DNA from: Candidatus Ruthturnera sp. Tsphm01
Lineage (GTDB): Bacteria; Pseudomonadota; Gammaproteobacteria; PS1; Pseudothioglobaceae
Length of the DNA: 64,000 nucleotides
NCBI GenBank assembly: GCA_030142985.1
Contig: CP125320.1
Location: 1,183,639-1,247,638, forward strand
Direction: 5' to 3'
In this document: in pieces, positions 43,201 to 47,486 of the stretch
How positions within the stretch are numbered: the first letter of the stretch is position 1
Layout of the letters: each line of letters begins with the position of its first letter
Made by a program: the position numbers and the translations under genes
Notes under the pieces: generated by a model
Databases searched by the model: none
Seen by the model: the letters and a program-made list of their open reading frames with translations, nothing else
Told to the model about the DNA's origin: nothing

Positions 43201-43525
43201 TAAAACTTTCGGTGGCATTAATAGCTTTGTTTTTAAATTGGTTTTCTAAGTCTTTAGTAATTTTATTACCAATTTGATTAGCATTGTCTGAATCTACCGA
43301 ACCTATCACATTACGCGCAGTGCCTGCGACTTCTTTTAATAAGATGGTAGCTTGATTGTCTTTTTTAGTAGTAGGTTGTGGATTATTCCAGTTATAGATA
43401 TAAGGCTTACTTAAATCTAGATAAGCTTCTTTATTGAATTGCTGAGCATTCTCAACAGAACTAACATAAAGCGACAAAATTAAGAGGCTAGAGGTAAAGA
43501 GATATTTAAATTTATTTAAGTGCAT
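19202..43525 (-). CDS. Giant inverse-autotransporter adhesin with cadherin-like repeats (8107 aa)
   Basis: A single uninterrupted frame of 24.3 kb. Residues 1-27 form a signal peptide. Residues about 125-335 match the intimin/invasin beta-barrel (INLGVGRRL, GINLFTDYE, GFGLEYRRPNF, YLPWAKIKGTRYYW). A linker region of about 350 residues follows, with one Ig-like stretch. From about residue 690 to the end there are about 70 cadherin-like units of about 103 residues. Each has an AEN-type motif, FTIDSSTGVI, ARDFE and ATDSDGN, which correspond to cadherin calcium ligands. In such proteins the barrel sits in the outer membrane and the C-terminal passenger projects outward. The likely role is adhesion to host or neighbour cells. 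No lectin tip is seen; the last unit is divergent. There is no strong Shine-Dalgarno, and an IS ends 83 bp upstream, so expression is uncertain. Confidence 0.93.
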   Translation of the reverse strand: MHLNKFKYLFTSSLLILSLYVSSVENAQQFNKEAYLDLSKPYIYNWNNPQPTTKKDNQATILLKEVAGTARNVIGSVDSDNANQIGNKITKDLENQFKNKAINATESFINDKANRFVNQFGSGRSEVSIHQIESENPTYSIKTIQPLSKLNSKSKDLTFFQARIASGENHGERRNTINLGVGRRLLIEDGQSIAGINLFTDYEIESAHKRLGFGLEYRRPNFNTYINAYYPISNKKVVGDYTEEALSGYDINLTGQMPYLPWAKIKGTRYYWNGKQEPNVRGTVLGMEVELTPSIDAEFGIEKSNTADRASYIRLTTQLPFKGNESFTNFSIDDRPFRNTGIVNLTDLSLVERSNEIRIEKVSNSGNPIGAVVLGEYSATTIGASCTLYNASGVAVAGGSGITGADGFIDLSGVVVPVGLLSMSCTGGSYTDEATGRVVNPAATFRAATVYYGTGDLIIIASPLSEIAYQLSVNAGGLASNIITQNQKVATAFGLAGISITSTIPTDLNIKSAQNDDAGKFGLILAAISQIGENSADATPTNTIAALVADMDSTDGSKPNIIEGRNIGSETVDIPRAIDNFETNSGDNNLNKGAGSGNTGAAGSATGEGSVRGNLAIIKISNYDGTGTAPRLHDYTDAGVLGVTSGNLKQMNSRIAIKSVVETNTTAKIKIVIDAPFSFTINAIADTRVAENAVFTGSIPVITGETPIGTLTYTLGGTDATAFTIDSSTGVISMVARDFESAEDANTDNIYEVIIIATDSDGNSATEAQIVTVTDVIETATFDIKEIADTTVAENAVFTGSIPVITGETPIGTLTYTLDGTDAAAFTIDSSTGVISMVARDFESAEDANTDNIYEVIIIATDSDGNSATEAQIITVTDTPETATFDIEEIADTRVAENAVFTGSIPVITGETPIGTLTYTLGGTDAAAFTIDSSTGVISMVARDFESAVDANTDNIYEVIIIATDIDDNSATEAQTVTVTDVIETATFDIKEIADTTVAENAVFTGSIPVITGETPIGTLTYTLDGTDATAFTIDSSTGVISMVARDFESAEDANTDNTYEVIIIATDIDDNSATEAQTVTVTDVIETATFDIKEIADTTVAENAVFTGSTPVITGDTPIGTLTYTLDGTDATAFTIDSSTGVISMVARDFESAEDANTDNIYEVIIIATDSDDNSATEAQIITVTDTPETATFDIEEIADTRVAENAVFTGSIPVITGETPIGTLTYTLGGTDATAFTIDSSTGVISMVARDFESAEDANTDNIYEVIIIATDIDDNSATEAQTVTVTDVIETATFDIKEIADTTVAENAVFTGSTPVITGDTPIGTLTYTLDGTDATAFTIDSSTGVISMVARDFESAEDANTDNTYEVIIIATDSDGNSATEAQIVTVTDVIETATFDIKEIADTTVAENAVFTGSIPVITGETPIGTLTYTLGGTDAAAFTIDSSTGVISMVARDFESAEDANTDNIYEVIIIATDSDGNSATEAQIITVTDTPETATFDIEEIADTTVAENAVFTGSIPVITGETPIGTLTYTLGGTDAAAFTIDSSTGVISMVARDFESAEDANTDNIYEVIIIATDIDDNSATEAQTITVTDTPETATFDIEEIADTTVAENAVFTGSIPVITGETPIGTLTYTLGGTDATAFTIDSSTGVISMVARDFESAEDANTDNTYEVIIIATDSDGNSATEAQIVTVTDVIETATFDIEEIADTRVAENAVFTGSIPVITGDTPIGTLTYTLGGTDAAAFTIDSSTGVISMVARDFESAEDANTDNIYEVIIIATDIDGNSATEAQTVTVTDVIETATFDIEEIADTTVAENAVFTGSIPVITGDTPIGTLTYTLGGTDATAFTIDSSTGVISMVARDFESAEDANTDNIYKVIIIATDSDGNSATEAQIITVTDTPETATFDIEEIADTRVAENAVFTGSIPVITGETPIGTLTYTLGGTDATAFTIDSSTGVISMVARDFESAEDANTDNIYEVIIIATDIDDNSATEAQTVTVTDVIETATFDIKEIADTTVAENAVFTGSTPVITGDTPIGILTYTLDGTDATAFTIDSSTGVISMVARDFESAEDANTDNTYEVIIIATDSDGNSATEAQIVTVTDVIETATFDIEEIADTRVAENAVFTGSIPVITGDTPIGILTYTLDGTDATAFTIDSSTGVISMVARDFESAEDANTDNTYEVIIIATDSDGNSATEAQIVTVTDVIETATFDIKEIADTTVAENAVFTGSIPVITGETPIGTLTYTLGGTDAAAFTIDSSTGVISMVARDFESAEDANTDNIYEVIIIATDSDGNSATEAQIITVTDTPETATFDIEEIADTRVAENAVFTGSIPVITGETPIGTLTYTLGGTDAAAFTIDSSTGVISMVARDFESAEDANTDNTYEVIIIATDIDDNSATEAQTVTVTDVIETATFDIKEIADTTVAENAVFTGSTPVITGDTPIGILTYTLGGTDATAFTIDSSTGVISMVARDFESAEDANTDNIYEVIIIATDSDGNSATEAQIITVTDTPETATFDIEEIADTTVAENAVFTGSIPVITGDTPIGTLTYTLGGTDAAAFTIDSSTGVISMVARDFESAEDANTDNIYEVIIIATDSDGNSATEAQIITVTDTPETATFDIEEIADTTVAENAVFTGSIPVITGETPIGTLIYTLGGTDAAAFTIDSSTGVISMVARDFESAEDANTDNIYEVIIIATDIDDNSATEAQTVTVTDVIETATFNIEEIADTRVAENAVFTGSTPVITGDTPIGTLTYTLGGTDATAFTIDSSTGVIYMMARDFESAKDINKDNAYKVIIIAIDSDGNFAIKTQTITVTDGLETATFNIEEIADTTVAENAVFTGSIPVITGETPIGTLTYTLGGTDAAAFTIDSSTGVISMVARDFESAEDINKDNVYEVTIIAIDSDGNFAIKTQTVTVTDTPETATFNIEEIADTTVAENAVFTGSIPVITGETPIGTLTYTLGGTDAAAFTIDSSTGVISMVARDFESAEDANTDNTYEVIIIATDIDDNLATEAQTVTVTDVIETTTFNIEEIADTRVAENAVFTGSIPVITGDTPIGTLTYTLGGTDATAFTIDSSTGVISMVARDFEFAVDANTDNIYEVIIIATDIEGNSATESQTITVTDVIETATFDIEEIADTTAPENAVFIGSIPVITGDTPIGTLTYTLGGIDANAFTIDSSTGVISMVARDFESAEDANTDNIYEVIIIATDVEGNSATEAQTVTVTDVIETATFDIEEIADTAVAENSVFTGSTPVITGETPIGTLTYTLGGIDATAFVINSSTGVIYMMAHNFESPTDVNKNNTYEVMIIATDSDGNSATEAQTVTVTDTPETATFDIEEIADTRVAENAVFTGSIPVITGETPIGTLTYTLGGADATAFTIDSSTGVISMVVRDFEFAVDANTDNIYEVIIIATDIDGNSATESQTITVTDVIETATFDIEEIADTTVTENAVFTGSTPVITGDTPIGILTYTLDGTDATAFTIDSSTGVISMVARDFESAEDVNKDNTYEVIIIATDVEGNSATEAQIITVIDTPETATFDIKEIADTTVAEDSVFTGSIPVITGDTPIGTLTYTLGGIDANAFTIDGSTGVISMVVRDFESAEDINKDNTYEVIIIATDVEGNSATEAQTVTVTDVIETATFDIKEIADNTVAENAVFTGSTPVITGDTPHGILTYTLVGIDATAFTIDSTTGVISMVARNFESPEDATEDNIYKVIIIATDGDDNSATEAQTITVTDVIETATFDIKEIADTTVAESAVFTGSIPVITGDTPIGTLTYTLDGADATAFTIDSSTGVISMVARDFESAEDANTDNTYEVIIIAIDSDYNSANEAQTITVTDGLETATFDIKEIADTTVVENAVFTGSIPVITGDTPIGALTYRLGGIDAAAFTIDSSTGVISMVARDFESAEDINKDNTYEVIIIATDSDGNSAIEAQTVTVTDGLETATFDIKEIANTTAPENAVFIGSIPVITGDTPIGTLTYTLGGIDANAFTIDSSTGVISMVAHDFESPAEDANADNIYEVIIIATDIDGNSATEAQTVTVTDVIETATFDIEEIADTTIAEDSVFTGSIPVITGETPIGTLTYTLGGTDAAAFTIDSSTGVISMVVRDFESAAEDVNKDNTYEVIIIATDSDDNSATEAQTVTVTNIIETATFDIEEIADTRVAENTVFTGSTPVITGETPIGTLTYTLGGTDAAAFTIDSSTGVISMVARDFESAVDANTDNIYEVIIIATDSDGNSATEAQTVTVTDVIETATFDIEEIADTTVAENIAFTGSTPVITGDTPIGTLTYALGGTDATAFTIDSSTGVISMVARDFESAEDINKDNVYEVIIIATDVEGNSATEAQTVTVTDGLETATFYIAEIADATVAENNVFYGSNLVITGDTPIGTLTYTLGGTDAVAFTINSATGAISMVARDFESAEDANTDNAYEVIIIATDIDGNLATEAQTVTVTDIIDWATFDIIEIADTTTPENRVFYGSTPVITGETPIDTLTYTLGGTDAAAFTIDSSTGVISMVARDFESAEDANTDNTYEVIIIAIDSDDNSATKTQTVTVTDVIERARFSINAIYDTTVAENAVFTGSIPVITGETPIGTLTYTLGGIDATAFTIDSSTGVISMVAHDFESPANADNVYEVMIIATDSDDNSATEVQTVTVTDVIEVATFDIAEIADTTVAENSVFTGSTPVITGETPIGTLTYTLGGIDATAFTIDSSTGVISMVAHDFESPAEDVNKDNTYEVIIIATDVEGNSATEAQTVTVTDVIETASFDIEEIANTTAPENAVFIGSIPVITGDTPIGTLTYTLGGIDANAFTIDSSTGVISMVAHDFESPAEDANADNIYEVMIIATDSDYNSATETQTVTVTDALETAIFDIKGIADTTVAENSVFTGSTPVITGETPIGTLTYTLGGIDATAFTIDSSTGVISMVAHDFESPAEDVNKDNTYEVIIIATDVEGNSATEAQTVTVTDVIETTTFDIEEIADTRVAENTVFTGSIPVITGETPIGTLTYALGGTDATAFTIDSSTGVISMVARDFESAEDANADNIYEVMIIATDSDGNSAIEAQTVTVTNGLETAIFDIEEIADTIVAENIAFTGSTPVITGETPIDTLTYTLGGTDAAAFTINSATGVISMVARDFESAVDINKDNAYEVMIIATDIDGNFATKAQIVTVTDVIETASFNIDAIDDTTALENRVFYGSTPVITGDTPIGTLTYTLGGTDAASFTIDSSTGVISMVARDFESAEDANTDNIYEVMIIAIDSDGNFATKAQIVTVIDALETASFNIDIIDDTVAENRVFIGSTPMITGETPIGILTYTLSGTDATAFTIDSSTGVIYMMAHNFESPTDVNKDNTYEVIIIATDSDDNSATESQTVTVTNVIETATFDITEIADATVAENSVFTGSIPVITGETPIGTLTYTLGGIDANAFTIDSSTGVISMVAHDFESPAEDANADNIYEVMIIATDSDYNSATETQTVTVTDALETATFDIEGIADTTVAENSVFTGSTPVITGETPIGTLTYTLGGIDATAFTIDSSTGVISMVARDFESAEDANADNIYEVIIIATDIDGNSATEAQIITVTDTLETASFDIAEIADTTVAENAVFTGSIPVITGDTPIDTLTYTLGGTDATAFTINSSTGVISMVARDFESAEDANADNIYEVMIIATDSDDNSATKTQTVTVTDVIEERARFSINAIYDTTVAENSIFIGSTPVITGETPIGTLTYTLGGTDATAFVIDSSTGVIYMIERDFEFAVDANGDNAYEVIIIAIDSTGKTATEAQIVTVTNVIETASFNINIIDDTVAENSIFIGSTPVISGKVNGTVTYILGGTDATAFTINSATGVISMVARDFEFPVDANGDNTYEVIIIATDADDNSANKAQTVRVTNVLETALFNIDIIDDTVAENAVFTGSIPVITGDTPHGVVTYTLGGIDAIAFTINSATGVISMVARDFEAPEDANRDNAYEVIIIAIDAEGNSATKIQTITVTNVDDGTKFIIAEITDTTVYENTVFTGSSPLILGTTIGTMTYTLGGTDAAAFTIDSSTGVISMVARDFESAEDINKDNVYEVIIIATDDEGNSATEAQNITVIDVTDATDIVDSVTFIISPIANAIVYENIVFTGSSPLILGTTIGTMTYTLGGTDAATFTIDSNTGVISMVARDFEFPEDANRDNTYEVIIIATDIDGSYDIEEQIVTVTNVIETATFDIKEIADTTVAENAVFTGSTPVITGDTPHGILTYTLVGIDATAFTIDSTTGVISMVARNFESPEDAAEDNIYKVIIIATDGDDNSATEAQTITVTDVYELAVFKIEDIPEDSVFEEFDYYVGETPKIEFIFLEPIGVLTYTLGGTDATAFTINSATGVVRMAIRDYENPVDHDKDNYYETDIIATDSDGNFATTTLIVTVININEIARFSINDIYDTTVAENSIFIGSTPVISGRVNGIVTYTLGGTDATAFVIDSSTGVIYMIPRNFESPEDVNKDNAYEVDIIASDKNGNFVTEAQTVTVTDVIETATFDIKEIADTTVAENAVFTGSTPVITGDTPHGILTYTLVGIDATAFTIDSTTGVISMVARNFESPEDAAEDNIYKVIIIATDGDGNSATEAQAITVTDVIEIATFNIEEIADTTVDENAVFTSSTPVITGDTPIGTLTYTIPSQNSAGNPDAWDFTIDSSTGVLSMVGRDFENPINFYYNNIYEVTIVATDSDGNTDSEAQTVTVVNAPEPASFNIGEIADITITENTPFTGSIPVITGSPPMGSLTYTLGGIDATAFTIDNTTGVISMIERNFESAEDANGDNTYEVIIIATEDIDGNYATEAQTITISDAYEPAKFNIEIDDTTVAENTAFTGSTPVITGDTPIGTLTYTLGGRDVAAFTIDSATGVISMVERDFGYAADDNKDNAYEVIFIATDSDRNFATKAQTVTVTNVIEIATFDIEEIADTTVAENTWFTGSIPVITGDTPIGPLTYTLGGNDADEFTIDSSTGVISMGRRDFEYPTDHDRSNIYEAIIIATDVDGNTASEAQNVTVTDVIELLYRYISVSNVAENTVFTGPAPVLVGGGIPVGVVTFTLANREPWSLDAALFTIDSSNGVVSMVARDYESPIDNGLNNYYQAIIVGTDSVGHTGEVIITVGIIDVIEAAIFNIDEIADTTVAENIAFTGLIPVITGDTPIGTLAYSISGTDADAISIDYRTGVISMMARDYEHPVDRDRNNIYEVIITATDSDGNFATKDQTVIVTNTLETASFNIEAIADTTVIENTAFTGSTPVITGDTPIDTLTYTLGGTDATAFTIDSSTGVISMVARDFESPEDANGDNAYEVIIIVTDVDGNYDIEEQTVTVTNAIEAAPLNIEEITDTTVAENTAFTGSTPVIIGDASIDTLTYTLGGTDATAFTIDSSTGVISMVARDFESPEDANGDNAYEVIIIVTDIDGNYATESQIITVINVPEFNIEAIADTTVAENAVFTGSTPVITGDTPYGILAYTLGGTDATAFTIDSSTGVISMVARNFESPEDANGDNIYEVIIIATDSDGNLATKDQTVTVTDIIETARFNIEAIADTTVAENAVFTGSTPVITGDTPHGILAYTLAGIDATAFTIDGRTGVISMVARNFESSEDANGDNAYEVIIITTDIDGNFATEAQTITVTNVIEFNIEAIADTTVVENNIFTGSTPVITGETPIGTLTYTLGGIDADAFVVDSSTGVVYMVARNFESPEDANGDNAYEVIIIATDSEDNTASKAQTVTVTDFDEIVGLNIEAIVDTTVAENSVFTGVSPVITGDALTSRLVYTLGGADATAFAIDAKTGVISMVARDFEAPEDANRDNAYEVTITATDINANFATKAQTITVTDVAFNVNHIADTTVAENSSFRGPTPVITGDTSLELEFWLTGQDFSRFTINRKTGVVSMKERNFEDPEDKTNRDNVYEVDIVAVDRLERRYYIEYSVRVTNVIEHANFMFEYDFPTRTSPYEPRWFTVYERLNYESPPPIFNRYADWPIGPVTYEINGEGGTWSINKNTGVFTFTWQYPWLEPNSEWNNQYTTIITATDGDGNSSYAWITLEVIKRP
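19205..41500 (-). repeat. Tandem array of about 72 cadherin-like units
   Basis: The array spans 22.3 kb, or 72 times 309 bp. Codons for the TPIG motif recur at exact multiples of 309 bp from 41397 down to 32745 (28 units without length change). Below that, spacings of 306, 309, 312 and 621 bp appear and identity falls. Identical variant units recur at about 36144, 37380, 39543 and 40161, which shows duplication of multi-unit blocks. Confidence 0.93.
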
Positions 43526-43608
43526 TTAAAAATTGCTATTGAAGTTTAAGTTTGGTGGATTAATTTGGTTTTTATCATAAAAAACACATAGTAATTGTAT
43601 CATATAAA

Positions 43609-44592
43609 GACCTTTGCGTAATTCATAATTTCTCACCCTAATTCCAATTTCTATATATTTTCAAAATTTGCTGTTTTTTTCCAACAAAACCTAAAAACAT
43701 CTTGTTTTTCTAGTGCTTTCAAACTTGATTTTTCTATTTTTACTCTTTCTTTGCTCATTAGACACAACAATCCTTCAAATCTTGCATTTGTTTAAAAATA
43801 TTCATTCCAGTTTTAAGATTATGACTCATGGCAATGAGTTGTACTCTAGTCTTATTTCTCTCTAATCCAAGATATCTTGCCTTGGCTAATCCGTGATGAA
43901 GCTTAAGTAGTCCAAAGGTGCGCTCAACAATATAACGAATGCTGGAGCGTTGTTTGTTTTCTTGTTTTTGTTGGTCTGTCAGTGGCGTGTTTCTGTAAGC
44001 CCTATGTAAAACCTTGTTGTTGTGCTTACCCAGTTTTTCATTATTGTTTGGCTTCTGTAACGGTGGCATCAATGATGTTGATTGAGCCTAATGAGACGAT
44101 AATTGAATTTTGCTCTAAATGGTTGTTTATTTGCTTTAGTAGAGGTTCTAAGAGTTTTTCAGTATTGAGCAGTTGTCTAAAACGCCAAATGCTGGAATGG
44201 TCTGGCACATTCTCAGATAGGGATAAATCAATTAAGTCTCTGGCAGTTTGCTTTTCTAAAGCTTCATCGCTCAGGTTGTACCCCTCAAGGGGGTATTGAA
44301 ACGAATACCAAGCTTGTAGAATAAGAATCTTAAACATCATCAGTGGTGGGTAGCTGGGTGCACCTAGTCTAGATGAATACAAGCTTGAAAGTGTTTGTTC
44401 TATCTCAGACCAATTGATGATGTTGTGTACATCATCTAGCTCCGATAGAGATTTATGCTCAACAACAAGAGAATCTGCGAATGAGTTTTGTTTGGTATTT
44501 TTCCAAGACATTTTTGATATTTTTAAAGTTGTTTTAAGATGGGTGTTATTTTACTAGATGAATGGTTTTTTTGGTTGATTTATGCAAAGGTC
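43609..44592 (-). mobile_element. IS5-family element, internally deleted (984 bp)
   Basis: The termini GACCTTTGC (43609) and GCAAAGGTC (44592) are inverted repeats. The transposase gene inside lacks its central part. The left end lies 83 bp upstream of the adhesin start codon; the right end abuts a degraded IS3 element from which the first bases are missing. No clear target duplication is seen. Confidence 0.8.
43758..44511 (-). pseudogene. IS5-family transposase, central deletion
   Basis: The first part (44511 down to 44041) carries the N-terminal domain (SYPPLMMFKILILQAWYS; VPDHSSIWRFR) and ends at the first catalytic Asp, NIIDATVTEAKQ. The second part (44072 down to 43758) resumes in another frame with HRAYRNTPLTDQQKQENKQR, the YIVERTFGLLKLH catalytic Glu helix and ARYLGLERNKT. 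The segment with the second catalytic Asp (about 75 residues in the family) is missing, so the enzyme is inactive. Confidence 0.85.
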
Positions 44593-45450
44593 TCAATAAA
44601 AAACAAGGAGTTTTCACATGAAAAAATCAAGATATACAGAGACACAAATCGTTAATATTCTCAAACAAAGTCAATCTGGCATATCTGCAACTGAACTGTG
44701 TCGTGAATACGGCATGAGCCAAGCCACATTTTATAAGTAGCGTTCAAAATATGGTGATGCAGATGTTTCCGTGATTAAACGCTTAAAAGAGCTAGAATCA
44801 GAAAATGCTCAGTTCAAACGGATATATCGCATCTATCGTGAACTAGAGCTAAATCTAAGAATCAAGCCCAGAAGAAGAATCAAAAGAGACAAGCCTGAGG
44901 CATTGAGTGTGCCTAGCAAAATCAATCAAACTTGGTCAATGGATTTTATGTCAGACTCACTGATTGATGGCAGATCAATCAGAACCTTTAATGTGGTGGA
45001 TGATTACAATCGAGAAGGGTTAAATATTGATGTTGATTTATCCATGCCAGCAAGACGAGTAATTCAATCATTAGAACGACTCATCGAATGGCGTGGTAAA
45101 CCTAAATCAATCAGATGTGATAATGGTCCTGAATATATCAGCCAACAACTCAGAGATTGGGCGCAAACAAGTGATATTGAACTTAAATATATCCAACCAG
45201 GCAAGCCAACTCAAAATACCTATATTGAGAGATTTAATCGCACAGTAAGACAGGAGTGTTTGGACTTGCATTTATTTGATTCAGTTGAGCAAGCACAAAA
45301 CCCTAACCACGCAGTGGTTATGTGTTTATAATACCAAAGACCACATTTTTCATTAGATGGAATACTGCCAAGAGCAAAGGTGGCGTAATAAGATGGCTCT
45401 AAACAGTCAAACCTCTACTTTAGAGTTGTATGGAAAATGGGGGTATTACA
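44593..45450 (+). mobile_element. Degraded copy of the 17.3-kb IS3-type element
   Basis: The sequence from CAATAAAAAACAAGGAG onward matches the element at 17311-18655 and ends in GGGGGTATTACA at 45450. The left terminus is missing next to the IS5-type element, an internal segment is deleted, and the genes are broken. Another IS3-family transposase gene continues from its right end. Confidence 0.85.
44618..45388 (+). pseudogene. IS3-family transposase, stop codon, deletion and frameshifts
   Basis: orfA starts with MKKSRYTETQIVNIL and is stopped by TAG at 44738-44740, where the relative at 17.4 kb has TGG. After ENAQFKR the frame jumps into the middle of orfB (IYRIYRELELNLRIK), a deletion of about 300 bp. 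The orfB part keeps SMDFMSD, CDNGPEYIS and NTYIERFNRT. Two frameshifts after VEQAQNP break the C-terminus (RPHFSLDGILP is in a different frame). Confidence 0.88.
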
Positions 45451-46581
45451 CATTGGTTTTTTATACTTCAATGTTTCATGGAATCTCCTATGATTGTAAA
45501 ATTCAATATAACCATCTACATCAGTGATTAACTCACTAATAGATTGATATTCGTTTAGATAAATCCTTTCACATTTGGCACTTCGCCAGAAGCGTTCAAT
45601 GCAAATATTATCTGTGGCTCTACCCTTGCCATCCATTGATATTGTGATACCCAGTTTCTTTAAGCGTTGCGTGTGAATCTCACTGGTGTATTGAGAGCCT
45701 TGATCGGTATTAAATATCTCTGGGTGTGGGTACTTTTCTAGGGCATCATTGAGTACGCTCATGACCAGTTGGCTGTCCATGGTATTGGATATCCTATGTG
45801 ATAGAACAGCTTTTGAATGCCAATCAATAATAGCCGCCATATAGACCATTCCACCTGCAATTTTGATATAGGTAATGTCAGTGCTCCATACATGGTTAGA
45901 ATGATTAATATTAAGCCTTCTTAGCTTATAACTGTATTTTTTGTGTGCTTTGATTGGTATCGTGGTATTAACTTGTTTAACGGCTAATACTGCCTTCAAG
46001 CCCAACGCTTGACGATAGCGTGCAACGGTGTTTAAACTTACCTTGTAACCGTCTTCCAGTAATTGCTGATGGACTTTTTTCTCACCGTAGATAGGGATTT
46101 GCTCAAACACTTTAGTGATGTGATTTTTGATAGATTGTTTGGTGTTATTCACTCTTGGCTTGTAATACAGCCCGCTTCTGTTAATGTCTAACAATTGACA
46201 CTGATGATTAACCGACAAAGAAGATGAGGCGCGCGATGAGGATGGCTTGAGCTCAACTAATTGTTTGAGATTAGATAAGTCCAAGCTTTTTAGCTTTTTT
46301 ACAAGCCATTCCTTTTCTACCGTTACTTTGCCCACCAATGTGGTAAGGCGTTCATTTCTCTCTTGTGCTTTGATTAGCTCATCTTTGTATTCTTTAACTG
46401 CTTTAGAAGGCTCCATAGCAATTTCTGCATTGGCAAGGAAGGTCTTTTTCCAGTTTTGTAAGTTCTGTGGAAGAATGTTATGCTTGCTTGCTATTTGCAC
46501 TAAAGTGCTTTCATTTTGTAATACTTCGAGAACAAGTTTTGTCTTAAATGTTGATGTGTATTTTGTTCGTTTTTTACTCAT
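45415..46581 (-). CDS. IS3-family transposase (single-frame OrfAB), altered C-terminus
   Basis: A 388-residue protein. Residues 1-60 are an HTH_Tnp_1-type domain (TFKTKLVLEVLQNESTLVQI), followed by a coiled-coil stretch and the DDE core: VWSTDITYIKI, NTDQGSQYTS and NICIERFWRSAK. The frame passes the natural end (LKYKKPM) into the adjacent element and stops 11 codons later, so the tail is foreign. The catalytic core is complete, so activity is possible if element ends remain. Confidence 0.85.
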   Translation of the reverse strand: MSKKRTKYTSTFKTKLVLEVLQNESTLVQIASKHNILPQNLQNWKKTFLANAEIAMEPSKAVKEYKDELIKAQERNERLTTLVGKVTVEKEWLVKKLKSLDLSNLKQLVELKPSSSRASSSLSVNHQCQLLDINRSGLYYKPRVNNTKQSIKNHITKVFEQIPIYGEKKVHQQLLEDGYKVSLNTVARYRQALGLKAVLAVKQVNTTIPIKAHKKYSYKLRRLNINHSNHVWSTDITYIKIAGGMVYMAAIIDWHSKAVLSHRISNTMDSQLVMSVLNDALEKYPHPEIFNTDQGSQYTSEIHTQRLKKLGITISMDGKGRATDNICIERFWRSAKCERIYLNEYQSISELITDVDGYIEFYNHRRFHETLKYKKPMCNTPIFHTTLK

Positions 46582-46620
46582 TTTTTTACTCCGATTTTTT
46601 TTGTTTAGTTTAACGGATTT
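45451..46620 (-). mobile_element. IS3-family element, third type, 3' end truncated
   Basis: Contains one long transposase frame on the minus strand. The gene's 3' end is replaced by the end of the neighbouring degraded element, whose GGGGGTATTACA terminus falls inside the frame, so that element probably inserted here. The other boundary is put near 46620, where the interrupted VioC-like coding sequence begins; the terminal repeat was not identified. Confidence 0.65.
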
Positions 46621-47486
46621 GAAATAAGAAATTTTAGATTGCTGTCTGAAATTGTTGGGGTTTTATATATTCATGAACTAAAGACAGGAGTTAATTCAGT
46701 AGGTTTTGCCATAATTAAGAACCTTCCTATTGGAGAGGTTGATGTTACTCCAGATTCAGATATCGAATACTTTAATCGTACTAATAGGGATAGACTTAGT
46801 GAAACAATACTTGTTGGTGTTGGAGAGTTACTAGGGGTAATTTTTTCTTATTGTAATGAAAAACAAGGGATATTAGTCAATAACATTGTACCAAGAGAAA
46901 ACAGTAAGAATATTCAATCTAGTAATGGGTCTTCTCTTGTTTTGCCGTTACATACAGAGGATTGTCATCAGTTCCCATATGCTCCAGATTTTATTGTACT
47001 CTTTTGTCTTAAAGGTGAAGTAGGTGAGGGTGTTTTCACCAATATACTTAATCCAAGAAACATAATAAATAGTATTCCTAGTAATGTTATAGATATTCTT
47101 TGTCAACCATTATTCTTAACAACGCCTCCCCCTGTTTACGGTGGAAGGAACAATAGAATTCCACAACCCAAACCTATATTGTACGGATGGAATCCAGAGT
47201 GGCAAGTAATGGTTGAATTTAATGATACTAAAGGTATAAATCATGAGTCGAATGAGGCGTTGGAAGCGTTTAAAACAGCCTGCTTAGAATCAGATGACTT
47301 GTATCGTTTACACTTACAGCAGGGAGATATGGTTATCTTGGACAATAATAAATTAATGCATGGCAGGGGGGGGTTTCTTCATCGTTCGGTCCTGAGCGTC
47401 GCTGGCTTCAACGTGTTAAGGTAAAGTCTGGCTCTATTTGGGAATGGCGTAGTTTAAAGTGTGATTATCGCACTATTAATCTTTAA
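46621..47486 (+). pseudogene. VioC-like Fe(II)/2-oxoglutarate hydroxylase, broken
   Basis: Related to the clavaminate-synthase/VioC branch of amino-acid beta-hydroxylases. From a TTG at 46639, His105 and Glu107 in LPLHTEDCHQFPYAPDF and His241 in NKLMHGRG form the iron triad. The N-terminus is missing: the frame is open from 46621 but reaches the IS border without a start. At an 8-G run (47366-47373) the frame shifts; the original continuation is found in another frame as FGPERRWLQRVKVKSG and runs to TAA at 47484-47486, matching the RWLxR end of the family. Homologues hydroxylate free or carrier-bound Arg, Asn or Lys. It is the first preserved gene of the operon. Confidence 0.75.
47366..47373 (+). 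repeat. G8 homopolymer at the frameshift point
   Basis: Eight G residues encode part of the HGRGG segment of the hydroxylase. One extra G (nine) or two fewer (six) would restore the frame to the conserved C-terminus. Such runs are slippage-prone. Confidence 0.85.
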
